NCBI GenBank assembly: GCA_001692895.1
Contig: KV748223.1
Span: 248,001 to 312,000 of the forward strand
From: Cenococcum geophilum 1.58
Lineage: Eukaryota > Ascomycota > Dothideomycetes > Gloniales > Gloniaceae
Direction: 5' to 3'
DNA: 64,000 bases
Shown here: positions 24,330 to 36,184 of the stretch, one piece after another
Numbering within the stretch: the first letter of the stretch is position 1
Layout of the letters: the number at the start of each line of letters is the position of its first letter
Made by a program: the position numbers and the translations under genes
Notes under the pieces: generated by a model
Told to the model about the DNA's origin: nothing
The model's input: the letters and a program-made list of their open reading frames with translations, nothing else
Database searches by the model: none

Positions 24330-26824
24330 TAGACGGTTCTAGAATTAGTTCTAGGGTAGGTAGCTAATAGAGTTCTTCTATTAAGATCTAAATGCTTTTT
24401 AACGTAGAAGTAACGTTAATATTTGCTAAATGCGGTAGTCTTACATCTAGTTCTTTATTAAAGTTTTCTATCTAGTCCTTATTACTATCTTAAAGATTAT
24501 CTAATAGGTCCTAGACTTGTTAAAAACGATCTTTTTAAGCCTGTAAGATAATAAGGTGTTTTAGTATTATAGGAGATTAATATCTCTTTAACTTATTAAT
24601 TCGTATATCACGAGATCGGATAATGCGGTTGGTAGTTAGTATCTATATCCTATAGATATTTAACGCTTCTATACTAACGAGATAACCTACCTAGGCTTAT
24701 AGCTTAAACTTTACCTTCCTAGAAATGCCGTGTTTAATAAGTATATAGGTTAAAGATCTAGCTATATAAAGTCCTGCTAGCTATAGCTTCCGTTTATAGA
24801 GTATCTTAAATAGGGTCTTTTAGTCGATGGACTTAATGGGAGTTTAATTAAGTAGGAATACTGCTAGAAGTATAAACTTGGGCCATAGATCTACGGGTAA
24901 CTTTACTTTAATAATAGCAGTCCTTACTTATTCGGAAATAGCTCTCCCTAATCTCTTTATAGATCTATTTTAAGCTAGGGTATATAGCGTTAATTGCTTA
25001 ATAATAGCTCCGTTAAGTTAAATAAGGTTCTTTACCCTAGCCCCTATACCTTACTCCTTATCTATATACTAAATGCGGATACCTTAAGCATTAAATTTCT
25101 TCGTAAATGCTATTATTAATTAGAAGAGTGGGAGCAGTGTCTCTTACTCGTAGTTCTTAATAGGAAAAGTATAATGGTACTTTATATAGTTATACCAAAA
25201 GTAAGCTATATACGTATCTCTATTAAACCCGTCTTCCTTTATAATAATATTAAAGTAAACACGTTTAAAAGGGTAGGTTCCCTTTACGGATATTCTATAA
25301 GATGTCTGCTATGTGATCTTTCTAAGAATATATGGTTTACAAAGTGGTACACTATACGGAGTTCTTCCTCTATCTATCTTAACTACTTTAACCCCATCTG
25401 CCGCAGTCGGCAGATAATCTACTAACTCTATATTATAGTATAGTAAGCGTTAATACTATATTTTGTTATATACTAAGGTCTTAAAGAATTTAGTATATAT
25501 AGTATAGGCAGTAGGAGTAGGTGGTATGCAGGCGATAGTATTAATAAGGTAGAGACCTCCGTATTTTATAAGGTTACTAAATAGGCTTCCGTTATCTTTA
25601 TAGCGTAGATAGTTTATAATTACTCCAACCCTATAGAGCTTTGCTGCGGATATTAGATTAGTATAAAAATAGGGAGCGTATACTACGTTCCTTAATATTA
25701 GATACTAAGTTAGGCGTTATTTTCCCACCTTAATTGCCAAGTTAATATTACCGTATTTATAGATTTCTGCCCCAAAATCTCTAGCTATTACTATAGACAT
25801 GCTTAGCTTAAAGTCACAGAAGTATCTAATATTATTGCCAATATGGGTGTCTGCCATAGTATTGTACCCCTAGGTATTAATTAAAGACAGATCTAAATAA
25901 TCCTGCAATAATATTAATAATAAAAAGGATGTTGTTATAACAGCTACTATAGCTTAGGGCCTGTTTAGATCTTTAATCTTTTTAGCAGTAGATAAAGCTA
26001 ATATAGACGTTCTTAACTTAGGGCCTTCCCTCTTAATCTGCTTAACCCTTTTATTATAATACTACTTATTTATTAGGACCTTAAGCCATTCCTAACACCT
26101 CCTTAGATACTTATTATTTGGTATAAAGTTTAGACCTTAAAGAGACTAAAACAGTTACTTATAATTCTTTAACTTATAGGGTAAACTATAAGCAAAGTAC
26201 TTTGCCTTAGGTAATTAAGAAGGTACTAGGGTAGTAGACGTTGTAGGATCTACAGATGGCTGCCCTAAGAATATAGCATAGGCGTTACGTCCTATATTCG
26301 GATGCTTATAGAGGAGGTTAAATTCCTTAATTATTATCGCTATTTTAAGCTTCTCTAACCTCTTTGCTACCTTTTAAATAAAGGTATAATATAGAGCTGG
26401 ATAGATCTCCTTATAGTCCTGGATAAAGGCTTGTATAACGCTGCCTTCTATTGCCTCTATTAACCCTTCCTCTAGCTCTTCGCCGTTTTATATAATGGTA
26501 ATATAAAGCTAAAGCTAAGATTCCAGAGTCTAACGTTTAGGCCCTTGTTTCCGTTTCTTAAGATCGTCTAATACTATTTGCTATAATATAGCTTAAGATA
26601 GCTTTACTACCTTTTTTAGCTGCCTTAAAATCGAATATGGTGTGGTAAGGTTTTTAAGATATCCTAAGAAGTTGGTGCCTATGGTGGTATATAATAGTGC
26701 TATAAAGGTATAAAGCTTTTCTTCCCGCTTTATATAGTCTTGTTATTAGAGCTTATAGAGCTTAAAGAGCATTCTCTGTGTCTCTAAAGACTACTGAGTT
26801 TATTATTCTTGTTAACTTAATAAC

Positions 26825-26975
26825 CCAGGTGTAGCTGTTCCAGTAGACGCTAAAGTTGCTACTGGAGCTATAGGGGCTGCTGCTAGTGCTGTAGGAGCTG
26901 CTAGAGCTGTTACGGGTGCTGCAGGAGCTACTACTGGTGCTACTGCTGGTGCTGTAGGAGCTGCTGCTATTGAGG
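26825..26975 (-). repeat. Ala/Pro-coding tandem repeat in Copia Gag
   Basis: Repeats of GGTGCTGTAGGAGCTGCTGCT-like triplet runs. On the element strand they code a low-complexity Ala-Pro-Val-Thr segment just after the Gag N-terminal block. Expansion of such repeats is common in disordered Gag regions. Confidence 0.65.
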
Positions 26976-27299
26976 GTATGTCTAGCTTATTGTTTTCTTT
27001 AATTTTGTTCTCCGTCTTATCTGGGTTAATATAGTCCCAGATCTTTGTAAAACTTACTTCTTAGCGGATAAATTAAAACCATAAAGGCCAGTCCTTTTAG
27101 GTCAGCAAAAGAGGATTGGTAGAGTCCGTTATTGTGGGTGCCATAGTGGCTTTTGTTGTTTTCTTGAGGTTGCGTAAAGAGACGCGCTTACGCGTAAAGC
27201 ACGCAATATTTCGTGACAAACTATACTTAAAGAGGCTTAGTGGTATTCGTCTGGCCACTAAGATCTCCCTAGTGCTCAGAAGGTTACCAGGCTCATAAC

Positions 27300-27523
27300 T
27301 TTTAGCTAGGTAGGTATCACGATAGATGACATAGGCCAGCTGATAGGTAGAGACATAGAAATGAATGAGTGATCTGTTTTATTTAAGGTGGCTCTAAGAG
27401 CCCTAATATACATAAGAGAATTGACCCCCTACAGGGGTCCCTAGAGAGTGATGATACACGTTGAAACTGACGTCGAACAGCACCCGTCCCACCTCTGTAG
27501 TAGGGCTACCTCCGTGGCCAACA
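27300..27523 (-). repeat. 5' LTR of the Copia element
   Basis: 224 bp, ending GTGGCCAACA on the plus strand and followed by the target duplication AATTC at 27524-27528. It marks the sharp edge between repeat DNA and the gene island. Confidence 0.88.
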
Positions 27524-27660
27524 AATTCTTCAAGAACTTTGGAGTATATGAGATTTAGTATAGACCTAAGCATAAAGCCAGACTTGGTAAGGGTCCTGAA
27601 ACAGCTGTACGGCAGCAAATTCACGCATCGTGCCTCACCTCTACAGTGAATGAAAGTATA
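27524..27660 (-). pseudogene. 5' part of the host gene split by the Copia insertion
   Basis: On the minus strand a frame from about 27660 reads through the target site and continues in the same frame at 19854, on the other side of the Copia element. It contains CRTAVSGPLPSLALCLGLY followed by YTPKFLKN. The block GPLPS--LCLGL---YTP weakly recalls the second half of a fungal Zn(II)2Cys6 binuclear cluster, but only some of the cysteines expected there are present. The stops in this part are a TGA near 27620, a TAA near 27560 and a TGA at the junction. The start lies further right, overlapping the promoter of the alpha/beta hydrolase relic. The regulator idea is tentative. Confidence 0.35.
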
Positions 27661-27668
27661 CAATAATC

Positions 27669-28729
27669 ATGTCACCCTTACCAGCAGAATGGCAGGAGGT
27701 AAATCTTATTACTTTCTCATAACCCACCATATTTGAAAATTAGAAACTTGCATACTGACATGAAATGATTCATGTATAGTTTGCAGAAACTAAACCTATC
27801 AAGATACCAAATATTAGAGACATCGCCCAGCTCCGTGAAGAAGTGCGAAAACAAGGAGAAGGATATCAAGCAACCCTCAAGGAACCAGCCTTCGAAAAAT
27901 TAGTCGGGAATGTCGCCACGAAAGATACCATGATATCCTTTCCCTCTGATCCCTCCATCCAATACCAATCCGTATCTACACACCCACTAACCTCCATTCT
28001 AACTCAATACTGCCTGTGATTCTCTATTTCCACGGCGGCTACTGGGTTTCCGGCGACCTCAACTCCGAAGATCTAGGCTGCCGCGCCATAATCGCACACG
28101 GCAACGCCGTCCTGCTGACCTCTTTTTCGTACCGGTTCGCCCCCGAAAACGCGCTGAAATGGACCGCAGCACACACGGCTGACTTTGGCGGCGACGTCCC
28201 GAAAGGCTTCACTGCCGGTGGGGCGATGAGCGGTGCGCAGCTCGCCGCCATCTGCGCCATCCGCGTCCGCAACTATCTCCGCGGCGTTAGGCTCACCGGC
28301 CAGATCCTCATCGTGCCAACGGTCCTGTCGTGGCAGGGCCCTGAAGATATCCCAGCCGAGTGGGCTGCGCGGATAAATTCACTCGGTGGGAATGGGAGTG
28401 CTCCTGTGCTGGACGAGGCGTCCTGGCAACGCTTTCTGAACTTGCTGGCGGTGCCGGATAGCGAGAAACGTAGGGGTGAGAATTTTCTTGTTTGGGGCTC
28501 GCTGGAAGGACTGCCTCTAGCATATTTGGCCATAAATGGGCTGGATCCAATTAGGGATGAGGGTAGGTTATACGAGGAGCTGCTGCGAAAGGCGGACGTA
28601 CAAACGAGGACGGATTTCTATGCTGGACTGCCGAATATGTTTGTCTAGTTTCCGCAAATTAAGCAGACAGTAGCGGCAGGGATTGAGCTGGCGGTGGGTA
28701 TAAGGTGGTTGTTGGGTGCAAGGAAGTAA
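27669..28729 (+). pseudogene. Alpha/beta hydrolase fold-3 (esterase/lipase-like), inactivated
   Basis: Exon 1 starts MSPLPAEWQE (27669-27698). An intron follows (GTAAAT to TATAG, ending about 27779), then FAETKPIKIPNIRDIAQLREEV. Near 27960 a one-base shift is needed to reach PIRIYTPTN and LPVILYFHGGYWVSGD, the oxyanion-hole block (HGG) of hormone-sensitive-lipase-type hydrolases. The nucleophile elbow, normally GxSxG, reads GAMSG, so the serine is replaced by methionine. The acid block DPIRDEG is intact. The histidine block reads GLPNMF instead of GLPHxF, then hits an in-frame TAG at 28646. The tail continues in frame to TAA at 28729 (FPQIKQTVAAGIELAV). Frameshift, nonsense codon and loss of two catalytic residues all point to a dead gene at the repeat border. 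Confidence 0.75.
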
Positions 28730-29140
28730 TGGCTACTTTATGGTTTCAAACTGGCGATGGTATAAAAGCTTTGGCTTAACCTGTTTTACGAAACGGTGGG
28801 TAACATGTCATTAATGCGGAAAATATCAAGGGCCAATTCTGAATAAGCGGAGCAGAAGTAATAAGTTAAATGATATCGAAGCTATTGACCTCGAAGCCTG
28901 AACATAAAAGCTCATCGATACTATTATAACATCCACTGTAACAGCCACACGAACGACGAAGACAAAATGGGAATAAACTTTGAAAAGGTAAGAATTAAAG
29001 CCGAGAAACGTAATCCTGAAGTACACTAATAGCTATCGAGCCTCCTCTACACCCTACCTTTCCTTTGCCTTTTCCCTTTGAGTCAGGGCTAGGACTTCAG
29101 GCAGAAACCCCCCCCCCCCCCCGTCACCTCTATTCTCTTT
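28730..29140. other. Convergent intergenic region, no gene
   Basis: It lies between the 3' ends of the hydrolase relic (plus) and the F-box gene (minus) and probably holds both 3' ends. Nothing else was recognised apart from a 15-C homopolymer. Confidence 0.6.
29108..29122. repeat. Poly-C homopolymer, 15 bases
   Basis: Fifteen consecutive C residues a few bases beyond the stop of the F-box gene. The true length is uncertain in any assembly. Confidence 0.85.
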
Positions 29141-32100
29141 TCAACTTTCCTCCGCAAGGCTTAGTTGCAACGCAAATTCTAAGTCGGTCATCTCCTTCTG
29201 CGTGCTAGAGCCTGCTCCTGCATCTAACTTTGGACTTGTCCTCGAGCGCGAAGTGGGCGATTTGCGGGTCTTCGTATACCTAATCGGAACGTCAAAGGTG
29301 TTATTACTCGGTTCAGGGCTTCCGGAGCCATACGTGCTAGAACCGAAACCATCCTGCAAGCTCAGACGGATAGCCTCAGCAATATCGGCATCAAGCTCAT
29401 CATTATTCTTCAACTGTGGCGAAGATGTAGCTTGGTCTAGGACACTTCCTTCAGGAGTAACGGTGTTGATGCTAAAGGTGCCGCTTGTCGATGTACTGGA
29501 CGATTTGTTATTTCGGCTCTGCCGCCTCTTTTCGTCGTTTTCCAAGGCTTCCTGAGATAGCATTGCAGCATAGGCCAGAGCTTCTTCCTCACTACCGAGC
29601 AAATCAATACCAAAACGTCCAGCGAGCCGATCAGTATGACGACGTCGTTGTTCCTTTTCCTTCTCAAGCTCGAACTTTTCATTGGCGATGTAGTCCTTGA
29701 GATTTGGTCTCCCGTAACCAGAAAAGCGTTCGCCACCGTTATTGCTTCCGCGCTCAGAACGTCGAAGCTTGCGTTTGCGACTCTTGTACTGATCTGCTGC
29801 AGATGAGTTGTAGCTCCAGTAGCGGAGTTGAGTACCAAGTGAGACCATTCCTCGAAGGACAGTGGAATCCGGGTCGAGAGAGATAGCACCGGCAGCAAAA
29901 AGGTTGATGCCAACCCCTTGGGGAGAAGCCTGAGCTTGAACAAGACGGCGACGTGCACGAGACGAAAACCGTGAATTCAAGGTTCGGATTGGTTGTATGC
30001 TCGAGGCTAATGGATCCCAAGCCTGTACAAGACCGTCATTGCCACCATGAACAAGATAGAGAGCTGTAAGAGCCAAGCAAGAGATTTCCGGCGACTCAGT
30101 ATAGATGATACGAACTGGGTCAATGGTATTGACGAATTCTAAGTGGCGGGACACTGGAGCACGAACGTCCCATACTAGGATGCTTCCCGTCTTTGTTCCG
30201 GCAGCAAGAAAGCGAGCTCGCTGCCCAGGGATGTCCGATGGAGATGCAGGCTGGCTTGTGGTAGATTGTGGGGAAGCGTAAGGGGAAGAAGCGTTTGATG
30301 CGGTCGAGAAACCAAGTGCTGGATCTTCGGATAGAGTAAGGGTAGCAAATATGGATGAGTCAAGAGCGGTTGCGGTGATTTCGGTTGACTTGAGCCCACC
30401 AAATGAAAAATGTGAGGAGCGCCATTCTTCGACAAAACTTGCCCTCTCGGGTGATGTATCAGACGAGAGTTGGGATGAACGGCGAGTACGTTCGCTTGAA
30501 CGTCCATTGAAGGGGAGGTCAGGCGTCACAGATCCACCAAATAATGATGCTCGTTCCTGGGGTTCCGAGGGCCTCGAACTGGGACCAGATCTATCCTTCT
30601 CTTGAATCTTGCACCGGGTAAATCTCTTCACAGAGGCGATATCGCCTTCTTCAATTCCGCATTCGAAGACGACCATGGCCTCTCCCGCGTAATTACCGTC
30701 ATCACCTGCGAAATCTACCTCAAACTCTCTTCTCATATCCCACCCCAAGCACGATTTTCGGAAATCCTTGGGCTGCTTCCGGAGAAATTGTTCTATTTCC
30801 TTTGTTTCTGATTGAATTTGGTCTCTGCTCAAACACATGCCATCCCAAGAAGACCGTGGAGAATAACTTCCATCTACGTCTAAGTCATTGTAAGGATTTA
30901 CACGTGCTGCACGTCTGCTTGGCTCTACCAGATTCCAATAAACGCTTCGACCTGTTAACCATGCAACACATTCGGTAGCGTCTTCTGTCCCGATGGCATC
31001 CTTGGGTACTGCAGCACGATTCGGAAATTTAGTGAGGTAGTATATTTCACCAAGCGCGTTTAAAGCCACTGCCCATATACGGTTTTGAGCACGACGCTTA
31101 AACGAATATGATTCATCAACTCTGATTGCAATGATTGGCACACCAGGGCACAAAACCCAACGGGCAGTGAGCTCTCCCCTTTGAAGGCGATGGCTACGCA
31201 TACCATCAGAACCAAGGCTGCAAGCTGTGATGATACCAGTAGAAGATCCAGTCAAGATACCGATGAGACCTTCAGTGAGGGAAGGTATGGTCGATGTTTT
31301 AGCTAACCATACAGAGCAGACAGCACCGTTGATAGAGGGGCGTTTGGGAATTCCGAGTTCTGGTATTGAGATATCCGAAGGCATGGCTATGAAACGTCCA
31401 CGCATTTCTTCAACAGGCCGATAATAGAGTGAGCCAGCTGGAGAGCCTTCGCCATAGACCATGCCATGCGGTTGACTAACATCCATAACATTGGGGCAGC
31501 CAACTACTTCACCAGGACCCAAACCCCATTGGGCATCCCCAGGGAAGCGCTCTGAAAATTGTAGGAAGAATTGGGGATCCGATAAACCCCAACTGTCCAC
31601 TTTACCTGTATTTGGGTCACTACTGGATGCGTGACCAATGTCATCTGCACCGTGAATGAAGCGAGGCAGGCGCTTATTCAAGCTGGTACCGAAGGTAGCA
31701 TGAAGATGGTTGACCGTTGCGAACGTCTGCGCATTGTACGTGATGGTTGGATTGACTGTCTGAGTGTAGCCGGATCGTATCGCGGAAGGCGACATAGGAG
31801 TTTGGACCGGCTTTCCCCTAGCTAATGACCGCAACAATCGAGTTCGTAGGATGTATTCACTTCTCCATGACGCGAGGGCTGTCAGTCTTGTGAATGAACG
31901 CCTCTCAGACCGTAAAGTTTCTCCTTCATCTTCCAGAGCCAGATCGGCCGACAATTCCAGAAGAGACCCAGGGCCAGGAAAATACCGTGCAAATGCAACC
32001 CTCCAAGCATGTGGGGTTGTCACTAAGCTATTGAATTGACGAGAAACAAGAGACACTGCAGAAAGGTCGTTTGGTGACAAGTGTGACAAGGCATGGGTCA

Positions 32101-32585
32101 AGATTTCTGTTGCGACAGTATTTAGCAGCATAACCAACCCAGATATTCCCATTTGGTAGGGCTCAGAAGAGTGAACATTTTGGAAATGCCAACGTACCGT
32201 TCGGAAGACTTGCGATGGGCGAACTACTGTCATCCGATTTCCTACTTTTCTTGATAATTTCAAACACAGGACCATCCAATCTCTTTCTCCCTGGTTGCGT
32301 CAAAGCATTCTCATATTCTGTAATTCGATTACGTGGCGATGGTGAGGTTTGGCTCAGTCGCGTGGTTTCGTTCGGGTCAATCGCGACGCGTCCGGCAAGA
32401 GGTGAGGATATATTATTTTCCTCGTCCAGTGTTTGCTGTGGCACTCTCCGCTCCTCATCATGAGAGAGCGGCGAGGCCGGCTGATCATTAAAGCGGCGTC
32501 CATGCTGGGAGGAAGTTGAAAAGTTCGGGGAAAGGGTTTCTTTGGGGGAAGTATTTTGAGTTACTTGAGGAAGCTCTGATTGCAT
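29141..32585 (-). CDS. F-box protein with WD-like repeats and two ubiquitin-interacting motifs
   Basis: Two-exon model: 32585-32198, intron 32197-32107 (GTACGT...AACAG, 91 bp), then 32106-29141, giving 1117 residues. The splice joins LPN to EIL and so rebuilds a canonical F-box start, LPNEILTHALSHLSPNDLS (about 127-145), with VSRQFNSL and W-x-x-AF following. This supports the intron. The middle has beta-propeller-like blades (TGSILVWDVRAP, HGGNDGLVQAWDPL). The C-terminus holds two UIMs: DADIAEAIRLSLQDG (about 1035-1049) and DLEFALQLSLAEES at the very end. F-box proteins dock substrates to SCF ubiquitin ligases through Skp1, and UIMs bind ubiquitin, so a substrate adaptor that also reads ubiquitin is likely. 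The substrate is unknown. The N-terminal 120 residues are Ser/Pro-rich and probably disordered. Confidence 0.9.
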
Positions 32586-33258
32586 AAAAATCTAGGGAAG
32601 ACTAAAGTGATATTATGGAGGACTGAGCCAGGGTATCTGGTCAGTCGTATATGGTGAGCGGTTTCGCTACTGATGTTGTTGCTTGATGTTGTTTGATGAC
32701 TGAAGAGGTGACGTTCTCTGCGTTAAGAAACTGATCGTGCTTAGTAACGCTCCCCCTTGATTATGCCTTGTTAGTCAGAGCGGCGTAAATGGAGAATGGC
32801 GTGAAGTTTTCTATATAATGGACATATTTATGAAATTTCATAGCATTCTATATTTTAGTAATACTGAAGATGCTGTCAACTAGAGCAGCCCATTATTAGC
32901 AAAAAGATCTGCTTTTTTTTGGAGTATTACTGGCATCTCCTCTGTTTGGCAGCTTTCATGACGCTCATTGAATTCGCTTGTATTCTGAGCAGGGCCTTCT
33001 CTAGCATAGTCGGCCTGCTAGGAAGCTTCACGTGGAATCACTGCTGGAGATGCAGATTTCAGTTCCGTTAGCTCCTCATCAGGTCAGGGGGCGCCATCGA
33101 TATTAGTTGAACGAGATGTTCCGGTACAGAGATTTTGACTACTGGTGCTGTTTGTACTGTACAGTAAAGCCATTCCATGCAACAAGCTAGCCGTGAATAA
33201 CAGCGCCATGCCCAACCATTAATACGCCAAATCGATAATGCAATCCTTCATAAACCTC
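32586..33258. promoter_or_regulatory. Upstream region of the F-box gene and 3' region of the RING gene
   Basis: A 0.67-kb gap between two genes on the same strand. It should contain the F-box gene promoter and the RING gene terminator. No TATA element or other motif stands out. Confidence 0.4.
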
Positions 33259-36184
33259 CTATGGAACATACAGTCGTGAATAAGCAACAACATTAGTTCT
33301 ACAACAAACGCATGAGGTGTAGTTCCTCGATGCAAGGCCGATGCGGCAATCGTCGCAAAGACTTAGACATCCACAAGGCCAAACGAGAATCGTGCGAGGA
33401 CTAAGCTGACAGACCACGCATTGAGGGCCTTCAGATCCCATACCTTCCGCTCCGGCATCCCACGTTGCATTACTTCTGCTCGCAGAGGCATCAGTAGTGT
33501 CGCTACGACGCTCAAGAATGAATTGCTCTAACAATTGTTCCTCTTCTTCTGGTGTTGATTGCGCGTTGACGCGTATGCCGTTTGGTCGATATCTGGAAGA
33601 GGTTAAGAGGCGGTTCTGATCTCTTTCGATGGCCTTGCGATATTTTGAGCGGGTTAAAACACCTTTGCTTTGAAGGTGACGTGCAAGCAGCCGAGCTTCT
33701 TCTTGCTGCTCGCGAGTTTGTGGATCAAGGAGACGAGAGAGATGGGAGATAAGTTCGTCTGAGGGTGTTGTATCTCGGCTGTAAGAGTGAGACTCTTGTG
33801 TTGGTGTTCGTTGGCCGTCACCGTTGTCGTTATCGCCTATATTAGACCAGTCGTGTTCTTCGGTAGTTGCCATAGACACAACGCTCGTGGCATCGTCGTC
33901 TTGATTTAGAGCCTCGTAATCACCACTCGTATCGAGTTCACCCCACCATCCTCCAGTTTTCCACCATGCGTATAAATTGAAGTCTAGGACTTCCTCAGCT
34001 TCTTCTTGATCCTGTTCGTAGAAGCCTGCGTCCTCCAGCCTTTGCCTTGCATCTGCTTCAACGTCCACATTAGTGTCAGATGGAAGGCCCGACTGGCCGT
34101 CATCATATATCATCCAGAAATCCAGCGTTTTAGGGTCGTGGGTGTCTCCACCGCCGGGGTTTCGTGCCTTTCGCTTTTGGCTCGTTTCAGTGCCAGCAAG
34201 CCTCAACAACCAAGCAGGTCTATATGTGATTCGAAGCCTTTGTAGGATTGCTATGGTGGCCTTGGAATATAAGGCTATTACGAGCCAGAAAATGCCTTTC
34301 AGAAACTGGTATGTCGATGCCCATCTTCCGCGCCGTTGTTGAAGGCCAACGCCATTATCTCTTCCTACTGCTCCTGATGCGTCTAAAGCAGAATTTGCGC
34401 CACGCGTTTTTCTCTCGCGGGTATATCCAGATTCTTGATAGATGGCTGGTCGGCCATCATCTACTTGATCGATTAGCCCAACGCCTTCAGCAATAATATC
34501 ACCGCGGAGTTCCGCCGGAACAAGATTAAGGGTCTGCTGCAGCAACCCTCTACGAGCGATCACTTCCTGAAGCCTCTTTTCTTCCAACCATGTTAAGGGA
34601 CTGACAGTCACCCTTGTTCCTTCATTCAAGTACACTGCCTCACTCGCTGCTGTGAGCACAGTAAAGCCGCATTTGAGAATGAAAGTATAGAAGTCCTCCT
34701 GCCAATTAATCCTAATTGGTGTTATAGTCGACAGGTGGATATTGGCTTGAAGATTTCTGTAGGCAAATTTCAGCCTGTCAGTTAAAGATGACAGGGCGTG
34801 ACTCCCGGGCGGTGGTGATAATATTGTTAAAACAAAGGCAAGGGCATAAATAGCACCGCAAGCCATAATACCAACTAAAATGAGCAGATGCGGTATGAAA
34901 CCAACGATACACACGGTAGGAAACCTCAGGATACCGATCTGGGCACCGGAACTTTCGGCAATGTTCGCAGCTCTGATAAAACTCCAGACAAAGGCTGACA
35001 TATAAGTAAGGCCCCAGATACCGGTTGAAATCAGACGGAGCCTTGCTCTCAGGCCAATTATTGCCAGAATGTTGCTGCTGAGGTGACTCAAGCTTGATAT
35101 CAAGGAAATTACAAGGACCTCAGGCGGCACGTTTGCAATTTGTATGATTGCAGAGTGGCTCAAGGTTAGGGATGTTCCATCAACAGCGTTTAATGTCGTA
35201 GATTTCAGAAGAGTAGATGAATTAAGGCCAAGAGGTTTGGTCACGACTGCTTCTGCCTCAGCAAATGCCAAGGAATGTTCGAATATGGTCATGCCCGTCT
35301 CAGGCATAGGTTGGCGGCTCTCGAGGGCACAAGCCAAGGTCTCAATGAACTGGCTGAAGCTCAATGAGATGAACAGGGGCCATAGAATAGCCAGCGAACC
35401 AGCAGGTCTTAGCACGTCATTATCCGGAGGCATCATATTGGCTGCCACACAAGAAGCCTGCCCATCCTCCCAGAACAAAAGAGTCGAACTAATTCGCCAA
35501 AGTAGCCCGCCTTCTCCGGCGAAGTCTGTATCCAATTCTTTCCCCAGTACCCCATATTGTAGCTGCGACCAGTCCGGCGAAGTTTGGCATCGAATAGCTT
35601 GTAACAACCACTGTATACGATATAAAAATATGATTGCTGGGAGAATGTAGAGAAACAGTCTTAGGTGCCATCGGTTGAGCGAAAGAGGGATGCGTGAAGA
35701 GGCGTAGAATTGCGTCCTGTTGAGAAGAATGGCCTACGAAGCAACCATGAACGTTAGCCAGCTACTCTTGGTAATGCGATAACTAATATGAATGCCGAGC
35801 GTCTCCCCCAATACTACTATAGTGCCCAGGTACAGGTGTAAAAACTGGGAAAGCACCCACAGTGGTAAAGGTTGCGATCGCCCACTTCGAGGTCATATAA
35901 CTAAAAAACCCTCCAATATTCTTTAAGGTCTGAAATGGGGACATGTTCCTGACAGAGTCTTGATTGCTAAATGCTGCGGTCGCCCCAGCTGGAAGTGAGT
36001 CCTGGGCAAATGTTCCGGAGCTGGTTATGATGGTAGTATTCGCGATATTAGAAGATGTAGGTTCGGCGATGATACTGCCGCCACTTGTCAATTTCCCGAG
36101 AAGATTATCAAAGTATTCAGGAAGAGAGAGAGCGAAGGATCCTGCTCTCTGAGCTAGATTGGTTGCGGCTTTGATGTGCTCCAT
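33259..36184 (-). CDS. Membrane RING-finger E3 ubiquitin ligase, Asi1/Asi3 type
   Basis: Model: exon 36184-35861, intron 35860-35734 (GTGGGT...CGTAG; 127 bp, donor less certain, with GTACCT at about 35830 an alternative), exon 35733-33259, giving about 932 residues. Several hydrophobic spans lie in the first half (for example RLFLYILPAIIFLY, LAILWPLFISLSF, and a long one around HLLILVGIMACGAIYALAF), so it is a polytopic membrane protein. The extreme C-terminus is a Cys-rich RING: CVVC, then VWPCGCLSLCDDC, then CVCC, ending SRLYVP. This variant with VWPCxCLxLCDDCR is that of yeast Asi1/Asi3, ligases of the inner nuclear membrane that degrade mislocalised membrane proteins and regulators. By family it probably acts there. 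All zinc ligands are present and the gene looks intact. Confidence 0.82.

Larger units (their letters stand above)
19855..27523 (-). mobile_element. Ty1/Copia LTR retrotransposon with a nested piggyBac-like element
   Basis: Two 224-bp LTRs enclose about 7.2 kb, of which 2.24 kb is an inserted piggyBac-like element. That leaves a normal Copia internal length near 5 kb. Target duplication AATTC is seen at 19850-19854 and 27524-27528. The coding strand is minus. Gag starts at ATG 27144 and soon reads DWPLWF and WDYINPD, typical of Copia Gag. An Ala/Pro-rich repeat follows. The reverse transcriptase motif reads YVNNILI (canonical YVDDIL) at about 21141-21165. Next to the right LTR the minus strand reads GTTATGAGCCTGGTAACC, a plausible primer-binding site for initiator tRNA-Met. 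AAGGGGGTG beside the left LTR (20079-20087) is the polypurine tract. Stop codons make the copy defective. Confidence 0.85.

Noticed and set aside
25174-25425. 83-residue plus-strand frame as a gene
   Set aside because: It lies within the Copia pol region on the opposite strand and is AT-rich with no motif; a shadow frame.
27461-27649. Plus-strand frame across the Copia LTR edge
   Set aside because: It spans LTR and host DNA and is opposite a minus-strand frame that continues across the insertion site.
27524-27660. Firm call of a Zn(II)2Cys6 transcription factor
   Set aside because: Spacing around GPLPS--LC and YTP is suggestive, but several cysteines are missing in ways RIP does not explain; kept only as a weak possibility.
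28016-28648. Intact 210-residue hydrolase gene starting at 28016
   Set aside because: The start lies inside the conserved core (just before the HGG block), upstream family sequence exists in another frame, and the tail continues in frame past the TAG. A pseudogene fits better.
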